64,000 nt of DNA from Novipirellula aureliae (GTDB lineage: Bacteria; Planctomycetota; Planctomycetia; Pirellulales; Pirellulaceae): positions 1,467,253 through 1,531,252 of the forward strand of contig NZ_SJPY01000001.1 of assembly GCF_007860185.1 (NCBI RefSeq). The letters are read 5' to 3'. Position 1 is the stretch's first letter. Each line of letters begins with the position of its first letter. The position numbers were made by a program, and so were the translations under genes. Shown piece after piece: positions 8,128 to 16,050 of this stretch. Below the pieces are notes generated by a model. It was not told where the DNA came from. It was given only the letters and a program-made list of their open reading frames with translations, and made no database searches.

Positions 8128-11100
8128 TCACCGCCGCCCACCCCGACCGCCGTCGTTCTGGCCCCTCATCAATTGCAGTGCCCGCTCGATCTGACCAGCA
8201 TTTGTTTGTTGCAATTGAATGATTCGCATTCTACCGGTGCGGTTCGTATCCGCTTGTCTGTCGACTTGTTCAATGAACGTACGAATTTCGGAGGAAAGCT
8301 CGGGTGGAGCGCGCATGACGATGGAATTACTGATTTCGTCGACACTGAGTGTCAACAGCGGCCCCGATGCCTCGGCGTTGATCTGTTCCAACATCGAGGC
8401 GACCTCTTGCGAAACCCCTTCGGGAATCGAAATTTGAGGCCGTTTGCTGCCTTGCGACAATTGGCTGCTGTAGACCGTCCGCAACAGCTCCTCGACCCGC
8501 TCGGCGGCGGTATGTCGAATCGGGATCAATTGAGGCGTTGCAAGTTGCAATGCATCAACGAATTCCGATGAATCGAGCACGGCCAACAAGTCCTCGATCA
8601 CGCCTCGATCGGCCCGCGATCCCTGCACAATCAATGCGTTGATTCGCGTGTCGGCCACAATCCGAGTCTCTGAACTCGTCGACGAGAAACGACTATTACT
8701 GCCGCGATTTTGGCGAAACAAATTTTCGAGGATACTTTCAAGATCGTCCGCGTTGCCATGCTGAAGCACATAGATCGACAAATTCCCGCTCTCGGCTACT
8801 GGCATCATCGGCGGCGAAACAGCGACCTCCATCAACTTCGTTAGCATCTCCAATGCTTCGGAATCCTCCGACGCGATCACCCACCGCCCATCGCGTGGCA
8901 GAATCAAGACAGCGGGTGGCTCTATCTCGGATGAGAAAGGAGGGTCCTCGCTAGCCGGTTCCGCAACCAGTGTCACGTTGGGCTGGCCATCAAGGCCGGC
9001 ACCGCGGTTCAACACGCCATCGGTGCGTCGCGGTGGTATATCCGGCGCATCCGAGTTTTCCGAACGAATCACTCGCAGCGGATTCTTGCGGAGACTCGGC
9101 CATACTTTTTGTAGCTGTTCAAGCAGCGATTTCGAATCACGACCGACCACGATCGTTCGTACTCGAGCGTTCGATGGAACTCGCGGCGATGCCGCCATCC
9201 CAGGTTCTTGAATCGTCTCGCCCAATCGCCCCAGCAGATCGCGAATCTCTTCCATCTGCTGCGCTGTTCCGCGAATCAGCAATTGTTGACGATCCTCGTC
9301 AATCGTAATCGTCGGGGTGTCCTTGCTGGGCAAATCGGCAAACAAGGCGTCGACCGCATCACGAACTGAATTCGGATCGTTTTCCTGCAAAGGAAATATC
9401 GCTAATTCGCGGTCAGGTGGTTCAAACTGTGCAAGCGTTTCCTCCACCGTCTGCAACTGTTCAGCATTGCCGATCACCACCAATTGGTCATTGTAAAAAT
9501 CGTACCGTACTTCCACTTCCGGACGTGCATTGATGAACAGACTTTGGACCGCGTCGGCGACTTCCTCACCATCGATTCCCGAGAGTGCGAAAGCTTTCAA
9601 CCGGCGGTCACGTGTCAACGGATCGACTCGGTCCATCTGCTCGATCACCTGCTTGGCAATCTCTTGTTGTTTCGGCAATCCGACGACGAACACGGTCCCG
9701 CTTTCTTCATCAGCACTGACACCGACTCCGGCCCCTCGACCAAACGCTTGTTGCAGTGCCGCGACGACCGCTTGCGGGCTCGCCTTTGCCAACGAATAAG
9801 CCTGCATTGCCTCGGACCGGCCCGGTGCTGAATTGATTTGATCCACCAACGTCGCGATTTCAGCATGTTCTTCTGCTGTCGCGGATACGATCAAACTATT
9901 ATTCGCCCTATCGGCCCCAATCGACGCCTGGGGAAATGTCGATTGCAGCGCCAACCGCATTGCATTCGGATCACCGTTTTCGAGCACGTAGCTTTCGGTC
10001 GTGCGTTTGGCACCACTGTTCAGTTCTTCGACAAAGGCAGCAATCTTGATTTGGTCTTCCGCCGTAGCGGAGGCGATAAGACGGTTACCAACGTTGTCCG
10101 CCGAGATCGTTGCCTTGGGAAAGCTCGCTGCAACGGCGGAACGAATCGATGCCGCACTGCCACTTTCAATCGCGTAGCCCTTGGTTGTCTTTAGACCATC
10201 CGAATTGATCGATTGGATCAGTTCAGCGATTTGAGCATGTTCCTCTTCGGTTCCCGAGACAATCAGGCAATTGTTAACTCTATCGGCCCCAATCGATGCC
10301 TGAGGAAATGTCGATTGCAATGTCAACCGCATCGCATTCGCGTCACCGTTTTCAAGTACATAACTTTCGGTCGTGCGTTTCGCACCGCTGTTCAGGTCTT
10401 CGACAAAGGCAGCGATTTTGGTTTGGTCCTCCACCGTAGCCGAGGCGATAAGACGGTTACCAACGTTGTCCGCCGAGATCGTTGCCTTGGGAAAGCTCGC
10501 TGCAACGGCGGAACGAATCGATGCCGCACTGCCACTTTCAATCGCGTAGCCCTTGGTTGTCTTTAGACCATCCGAATTGATCGATTGGATCAGTTCAGCG
10601 ATTTGAGCATGCTCCTCTTCGGTCCCCGAGACAATCAGACAATTGTTAACTCTATCGGCCCCAATCGATGCCTGAGGAAATGTCGATTGCAATGTCAACC
10701 GCATCGCATTCGCGTCACCGTTTTCAAGTACATAACTTTCGGTCGTGCGTTTCGCACCACTGTTCAGGTCCTCGATAAAGGCGGCGATTTTGGTTTGGTC
10801 CTCCACCGTAGCCGAGGCGATAAGACGGTTACCAACGTTGTCTGCCGAGATCGTTGCCTTGGGAAAGCTCGCTGCAACGGCGGAACGAATCGATGCGGCA
10901 CTGCCACTTTCAATCGCGTAGCCTTTGGTGGTCTTAAGACCATCCGAATTGATCGATTGGATCAGTTCAGCGATTTGAGCATGCTCCTCTTCGGTCCCCG
11001 AGACAATCAGACAATTGTTAACTCTATCGGCCCCAATCGATGCCTGAGGAAATGTCGATTGCAATGTCAACCGCATCGCATTCGCGTCACCGTTTTCAAG

Positions 11101-14100
11101 TACATAACTTTCGGTCGTGCGTTTCGCACCACTGTTCAGGTCTTCGACAAAGGCAGCGATTTTGGTTTGGTCCTCCACCGTAGCCGAGGCGATAAGACGG
11201 TTACTAACATTGTCTGCCGAGATCGTTGCCTTGGGAAAACTCGCTGCCACGGCGGAACGCATCGATGCGGCACTGCCGCTTTCAATCGCGTAGCCTTTGG
11301 TTGTCTTTAGACCATCCAAATTGATCGTTTGGATCAATTCAGCGATTTGAGTCTGCTCCTCTTCGGTCCCCGAGACGATCAGACAATTACTCGCGGAATC
11401 GGCACCAATGGAGGTTTTTGGAAAACTAGCCAACACCGCCGATCGCATGGCGTAGGCGTTTCCCGATTCAAGTTGGTAACTTCTTGTCACTCGCCTACCG
11501 CCCGAATTCATCGAATCGACCAGCTTGGCGATCTCCTCCTGCTCTTCGTCGGTCGCCGAAACGATCAACGAGTTGCTGGTATTGTCAGCGGCGATGGTTG
11601 CCCGTGGGTACGACGTTTGAAGTGCGGCCCTGAGCGAATTTGCGTTACTGCCTTCCAGCTCATAGTTCTTTGTCGTCTTGCGTTTGCTAGGATCGGACTC
11701 CATGCTCTCAATCGCTCTGGTCACCCTTTCCAGAATGTCCTTGGGAGCCGTAACGACCAATCGATTGCTGACTCGGTCCGGCGTCACCCGAGCGGTCGGT
11801 GCCATTTGCATCACGGCCTGTGACATTGAGGTGGCATTGACATCACCGAGTTGGAACACCTTTGTTTCCGCGTCATCCATTTGTCGATCGTCGTATTGCT
11901 GAACAAAAGCCTTGATCGTTTCGTGGTCTTCCTCGGTCGCGGTTGCCGCGATTGACTTGCCCAACTTATCAGCGGCAAACACCACTTTTGGCAGCAGTGT
12001 TTGCAGGACACGAACCGCGCCAGTGGGGTCACCATAGTCCAGCGGATAAACTTCCGATGTCGTTTCCGTTGGCTCCGGGACTTGCTCTTGCAGCTGCAGC
12101 AGCCATTTTTCGTATTTCGCGTGTTCGACAGGGGATGCAAGCAGTACGATTCGTTCGGGGTCGTGACTGGGCATCAAACGAGCCCTGGGCACCACGGATT
12201 TCACCCCCGCAACCGCTTGCTGTGTCAAATCCTTGCGGATTTGATAGACTCGCAAATCTTGTTGCCCAGCCTTTGCGAACGCGTTTTCAAGTTCTTCGAT
12301 CGTCTCTTGGATTGCCGCATGATCGTCTTTGCTCGTTGCGATGACGAACCGATTCGTCCTCGCTCCACTGAGGACTTTCGCGTTGGGATGCCTTTCGCTT
12401 AACATCGTCGAAAACGCGATTGGGTCGGATTCATTCAACTCGTACGCTTGGACAATCACATCAGCGGCTGGGCCCGTTTCCTCGGACAACTTAGTCAATA
12501 AAGTCGCCACTCGTTCGTGATCATCTGGTGAAGCCAAGATCATGATTTTGTTTGGATCGTTCGATCCTGTCGTGACAACGGTCGCGCGGGGAACCGTTGT
12601 TTTTAGCACCGATGTGAACGCCGTTCGTATCGATTCGAATGCCTCATACAACCGCGGCTCTAACCTTGATCCTGCTTCGCTCGCACGCTTAGTCTTTTCA
12701 AGCAATTCGGAAATTTTCAACTGTATGTCGCTTGATGCCAACACCGTCAACTGACCCGTGGCTGCGTCCGCACCGACGGTTGCCGTTGGGAACAATGAGA
12801 TCACAACACTGCGAATGATCGCTGCACGTTCGGGCGGCACCTCAAAGATCTCGATCTCGCGTCGACCTTCGGCGGTTTCACTCAACTGTTCGATCGCCGC
12901 CGCAATCCGGGTGTGCTGCTCGTCATTGGCCCACACGACGATCGCACGATTGACCGTATCGCTGCTAATGACCGCTTGCGGAGCGATTTGGCTAAGCACC
13001 GTTGGCAAAGTTCGCAAGTCACCCATCGGCACGTCATAGGTTTCAACATGCATCGCTTCGCCCGAGGGAGCCATGTTTAGCCGCTCGATCGACATTTTGA
13101 GCGATTCGTGGTCATCGGCGTTTCCGGATGCAACGATTCGATTGCTGGGCACATCGGCTGACAATTTCATCTGCGGCCACATCGACTGTAGCGTCCGTAA
13201 GATCGTATTCGCCTTCAAATCCAATAATTCATAAGCCCGAATTTCTTCGCTTGCGAACTTGGATCCAGGACGATCCATCTCGCTGATCAGCGTCTTGATT
13301 CGACCATGCTGAGCTAAAGTCGCTGTCACGACCAACTGATTACGCCGATCATCGGCAACGACCGTTACACCTTCAACCGTTCGATCGATCAACGTTTTGA
13401 CGTCCGCTGCAACAGCTTCTTCGAGACGGTACGCCAATAAAATCAGTTCCTGTTCAGGTGGCGTCGGCTTACCGAGTTCTTGCACAAATTCCTCAATCCG
13501 CTCATGCGCTTCTTCCGTTGCCATGATCATCAATCGCCGGGCGGCATCATCGATGGTCATTGTCCCGACCGGCTTGAACTTGCCACGGCTCTGTGTCGCC
13601 GCGATGGATGCTAGCACTGGAGAGAGCAGTTTTTGCAGTTCGCCGGGCGTGCGGCCTTCGAGCCGATAGGTCTTGAGTATTAAATCTGGCACGGTTGGCA
13701 GTTCGTCTGTGACTTGAGCCAATAACTCAGCGACGTGGCCGTGAGTCTCTTGTTCAGCCCATACCGTCAATCGATTGGACGCCGCGTCGATGGTCACACG
13801 AATACCGGGGAACCTGGTTTGCAGTAGTTCGCTAAACAACGCAGGATCACGTTTTCCAAAATCGTAAATTTTGGGCCATTTCAACTTGGTTTCCGGCGTT
13901 GTTTGTTTGACTTGTTCCAAAGCCTCGGCAACCTCAGCCTGATTCTCTGCGGTCCCCCACACCAGCATTTCCGCTGAGCCATCTTCGCCCTTTTTACGAA
14001 TAATCGGGCGAATGCTCGGAAACTTCTCTGCCAACACCGGTTGCAACTGAGTCCATCGTTCCAGCTCGCTAGCCGTTAACGAATAGGTTTTCAGCAGCCG

Positions 14101-15798
14101 ATCGGGCGGCGATGGAAGCGCCGTCAACAATTGCGGCAGCATCGTCTCGAGCCGCGTTTTCTCTTCCGCCGTCCCGAGCAAGATCAACTGTTTCGCGTCC
14201 GCATCAAGCCAGATTTTGGCTTGCGGCACAATTTTGGCGACCGTCGAAAGCCACGCGGCAGTTCCCGTTCTCGGTAACTTAAACGCATGCAGCGTTGAAC
14301 CGCTTTCCACGCCGGTTCCCCGCCAACGGTCAATCACTTGTTCCGCCAGTGCAATCTCTTGGTCACTACCACGAACGACCAAGGTGCCGAGCGACCTGTT
14401 GCCGACCACTTGCGCCGAGGGAATCATATTTTGGAGCGCCGCAGAAATCGTGGGCGCTTGAGCCGGTTCGACTTGAAACGCTTTGACCGCGACTTGTTCG
14501 TCAATCGACGCAATCCCCATCGCCTTGAATGCCTCGGCGATTCGCTGTTGATCCGCTGGCGGGGCCGTGATAAAAACTCGTGATGCCTTTTTATCGACAC
14601 TGACGATTGCTCGTGGCGCAATGGCGGTGACTTGTTCGCGAATTTGCTTTTCATCGCCGCTACGAAGCGGGTAGCCTACCGAGACAGATGCCGGTGCCAC
14701 TGACAAGCTCTCTCGCATTTTCTCGATCGCCGATTGGATCGCAGTCTGTTGGCCTGGCTCAACATAGGCGGTCAGCAACCGCGTCTTTGCATCGACGGCA
14801 ACCCGTTTACTGCCGACCAATTCCTTTACGGTTTCGAGCACCACTTGCGGGTCCAAGTCACCGAGAGCATACGCCGCGAACACGGGCGCCGGCGATTCTT
14901 TTCGTCCCACCGGTTTTTCGGCAGCCTTCGGTTCGGGTACGGTGTTGATCAAGACATTGATCGTATCCATTTTCCCTGCCGTTTCGATCACCAATAACTG
15001 CTTACTCTGAGGCAATGGTATGGCGCGGCCAAACGACCCTAAATAGGGCTGGACCTCTTTCATCACCGCATCAACAGGCCGATTGCCCAGTGAAAACAAC
15101 ACGCTAATCAATTCAAACCGACCACGACTCGGTAGTTCTTCAAGCTGCACCCGCGGGACCAATTCAATCGGTATGGAATTAGACAGTTGAAAGACGGTCA
15201 GCATCTTCTCGCGACGCACCAACGTGTAACCGTGAGTCAGCAGCACGCTGTTGAGCAAATCGATCGCTTCCGCGGCCGAGTAGGATCGCGTGTCGGTGTA
15301 CGTGAACGTGCCTGGCGGAACTTGGTTCATCACCAAGGTCAATCCTTCTTGGCTAGCGAACCACTGCAAAACGTCTCCCCACGGCTGCTCGCGAAACTGG
15401 AATCGCAGCTTCATGCTTGGGGTTTGATTGGACCACGCCTCGACTTGGGCATCGGTGAGCACGTTCCGAATTTGTTGATTGAGATCGTCAATCTTCGCGG
15501 ACCTGGCGTTCTCCGCTGTTTCGTCTCCAGCTTCGTCTGAAACCATCCATTCGGTACGCTCGGCCAGCAGCGATTGAATCGCAGCACGCTGTTGGTCGCT
15601 AAGCCCCAATTCATCAGCTACCTGTGGATGAATCAGTCGATTGTAGTCGCCCGTCGGCGGTGCAACCTTTTCAGCGTTTGAATTGGAAGTCGCAGGCTGC
15701 GGCGGCTGTCCTAAAGCCATCTTGGCCAGAAAAAGGCTTGATGGCTGAAGAAGTAGCGGCAAAAACACCAGACGGAGCAGGTTTTTGAAGGCAAACAT
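8128..15798 (-). CDS. Giant secretin N-domain repeat protein (GspD-like, no barrel seen)
   Basis: A protein of about 2,556 residues. From the N-terminus: a signal peptide (MFAFKNLLRLVFLPLLL...), an LTxxQ/Spy-like helical segment (LGLSDQQRAAIQSLLAER), an N0/STN-like domain (LQWFASQEGLTLVMNQVP) and then, by my reading, about 33 successive modules of 55-65 residues resembling secretin N1/N2 domains (pattern: xAYxLxxxD...xxPxAxxxxDxxxNRLxVxATxEDHxxIxxxIxxL). The end of the protein is another such module plus a short Gly/Arg tail; the secretin beta-barrel domain of GspD/PilQ is not visible. It lies directly upstream of gspE, the place of gspD. Four modules pairs are near-identical (see repeat). 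It could be a periplasmic scaffold or part of a split secretin. An upstream TTG at 15867, preceded by a G-rich Shine-Dalgarno-like run, would add 23 residues. Confidence 0.85.
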   Translation of the reverse strand: MFAFKNLLRLVFLPLLLQPSSLFLAKMALGQPPQPATSNSNAEKVAPPTGDYNRLIHPQVADELGLSDQQRAAIQSLLAERTEWMVSDEAGDETAENARSAKIDDLNQQIRNVLTDAQVEAWSNQTPSMKLRFQFREQPWGDVLQWFASQEGLTLVMNQVPPGTFTYTDTRSYSAAEAIDLLNSVLLTHGYTLVRREKMLTVFQLSNSIPIELVPRVQLEELPSRGRFELISVLFSLGNRPVDAVMKEVQPYLGSFGRAIPLPQSKQLLVIETAGKMDTINVLINTVPEPKAAEKPVGRKESPAPVFAAYALGDLDPQVVLETVKELVGSKRVAVDAKTRLLTAYVEPGQQTAIQSAIEKMRESLSVAPASVSVGYPLRSGDEKQIREQVTAIAPRAIVSVDKKASRVFITAPPADQQRIAEAFKAMGIASIDEQVAVKAFQVEPAQAPTISAALQNMIPSAQVVGNRSLGTLVVRGSDQEIALAEQVIDRWRGTGVESGSTLHAFKLPRTGTAAWLSTVAKIVPQAKIWLDADAKQLILLGTAEEKTRLETMLPQLLTALPSPPDRLLKTYSLTASELERWTQLQPVLAEKFPSIRPIIRKKGEDGSAEMLVWGTAENQAEVAEALEQVKQTTPETKLKWPKIYDFGKRDPALFSELLQTRFPGIRVTIDAASNRLTVWAEQETHGHVAELLAQVTDELPTVPDLILKTYRLEGRTPGELQKLLSPVLASIAATQSRGKFKPVGTMTIDDAARRLMIMATEEAHERIEEFVQELGKPTPPEQELILLAYRLEEAVAADVKTLIDRTVEGVTVVADDRRNQLVVTATLAQHGRIKTLISEMDRPGSKFASEEIRAYELLDLKANTILRTLQSMWPQMKLSADVPSNRIVASGNADDHESLKMSIERLNMAPSGEAMHVETYDVPMGDLRTLPTVLSQIAPQAVISSDTVNRAIVVWANDEQHTRIAAAIEQLSETAEGRREIEIFEVPPERAAIIRSVVISLFPTATVGADAATGQLTVLASSDIQLKISELLEKTKRASEAGSRLEPRLYEAFESIRTAFTSVLKTTVPRATVVTTGSNDPNKIMILASPDDHERVATLLTKLSEETGPAADVIVQAYELNESDPIAFSTMLSERHPNAKVLSGARTNRFVIATSKDDHAAIQETIEELENAFAKAGQQDLRVYQIRKDLTQQAVAGVKSVVPRARLMPSHDPERIVLLASPVEHAKYEKWLLQLQEQVPEPTETTSEVYPLDYGDPTGAVRVLQTLLPKVVFAADKLGKSIAATATEEDHETIKAFVQQYDDRQMDDAETKVFQLGDVNATSMSQAVMQMAPTARVTPDRVSNRLVVTAPKDILERVTRAIESMESDPSKRKTTKNYELEGSNANSLRAALQTSYPRATIAADNTSNSLIVSATDEEQEEIAKLVDSMNSGGRRVTRSYQLESGNAYAMRSAVLASFPKTSIGADSASNCLIVSGTEEEQTQIAELIQTINLDGLKTTKGYAIESGSAASMRSAVAASFPKATISADNVSNRLIASATVEDQTKIAAFVEDLNSGAKRTTESYVLENGDANAMRLTLQSTFPQASIGADRVNNCLIVSGTEEEHAQIAELIQSINSDGLKTTKGYAIESGSAASIRSAVAASFPKATISADNVGNRLIASATVEDQTKIAAFIEDLNSGAKRTTESYVLENGDANAMRLTLQSTFPQASIGADRVNNCLIVSGTEEEHAQIAELIQSINSDGLKTTKGYAIESGSAASIRSAVAASFPKATISADNVGNRLIASATVEDQTKIAAFVEDLNSGAKRTTESYVLENGDANAMRLTLQSTFPQASIGADRVNNCLIVSGTEEEHAQIAELIQSINSDGLKTTKGYAIESGSAASIRSAVAASFPKATISADNVGNRLIASATAEDQIKIAAFVEELNSGAKRTTESYVLENGDPNAMRLALQSTFPQASIGADRANNSLIVSATAEEHAEIATLVDQINSAPGRSEAMQAYSLAKASPQAVVAALQQAFGRGAGVGVSADEESGTVFVVGLPKQQEIAKQVIEQMDRVDPLTRDRRLKAFALSGIDGEEVADAVQSLFINARPEVEVRYDFYNDQLVVIGNAEQLQTVEETLAQFEPPDRELAIFPLQENDPNSVRDAVDALFADLPSKDTPTITIDEDRQQLLIRGTAQQMEEIRDLLGRLGETIQEPGMAASPRVPSNARVRTIVVGRDSKSLLEQLQKVWPSLRKNPLRVIRSENSDAPDIPPRRTDGVLNRGAGLDGQPNVTLVAEPASEDPPFSSEIEPPAVLILPRDGRWVIASEDSEALEMLTKLMEVAVSPPMMPVAESGNLSIYVLQHGNADDLESILENLFRQNRGSNSRFSSTSSETRIVADTRINALIVQGSRADRGVIEDLLAVLDSSEFVDALQLATPQLIPIRHTAAERVEELLRTVYSSQLSQGSKRPQISIPEGVSQEVASMLEQINAEASGPLLTLSVDEISNSIVMRAPPELSSEIRTFIEQVDRQADTNRTGRMRIIQLQQTNAGQIERALQLMRGQNDGGRGGRR
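9834..11321 (-). repeat. Four 372-bp in-frame tandem repeats in the giant gene
   Basis: The same landmark (for example GAATTGATCGATTGG on the plus strand) recurs at 10202, 10574 and 10946, with a diverged copy at 11318, always 372 bases apart. Each unit encodes 124 residues, which is two secretin-N-like modules (the TKGYAIESGSAAS module and the SYVLENGDANAMR module). Three units are almost identical; the one nearest the 3' end of the gene (9834-10205) is more diverged. This indicates recent tandem duplication or gene conversion inside the gene and is a likely site of copy-number variation and of assembly errors. Confidence 0.95.
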
Positions 15799-15987
15799 TC
15801 GTTTGGAATCCAGGCGGGAGTTTCGCAAATCGCGAAACGGGTTTGTGAGAGGTGATTCGCTGTCCAAAGCGTCACCCCCCTACTCTAACTGCTCCCGCCC
15901 ATCGGTCAAGCAAACATGCTGACAACGCGATTCAAACGAAACCAGAGCCCGAAGCCAGAGCCGTTCACGCATGGATACCACCGCCAC

Positions 15988-16021
15988 GCTTCGCCCTTAA
16001 AATCAATCAGAAAAGGGCGAA
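15988..16021. other. Hairpin downstream of ppdK
   Basis: A nine-base perfect stem TTCGCCCTT / AAGGGCGAA with a 14-base loop lies between the ppdK stop and the start of the giant gene. It may act as a transcription end or processing signal for ppdK, but no run of T follows on the minus strand. Confidence 0.4.
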
Positions 16022-16050
16022 AGCTTAAACAAGACGGTTTGCCTGAGGAT

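Noticed and set aside
9838-11823. Several long plus-strand open frames with repeated FSDLSMLLFGPRDNQ-type peptides
   Set aside because: They are antisense shadows of the giant gene; their periodicity only mirrors the 372-base coding repeats on the minus strand.
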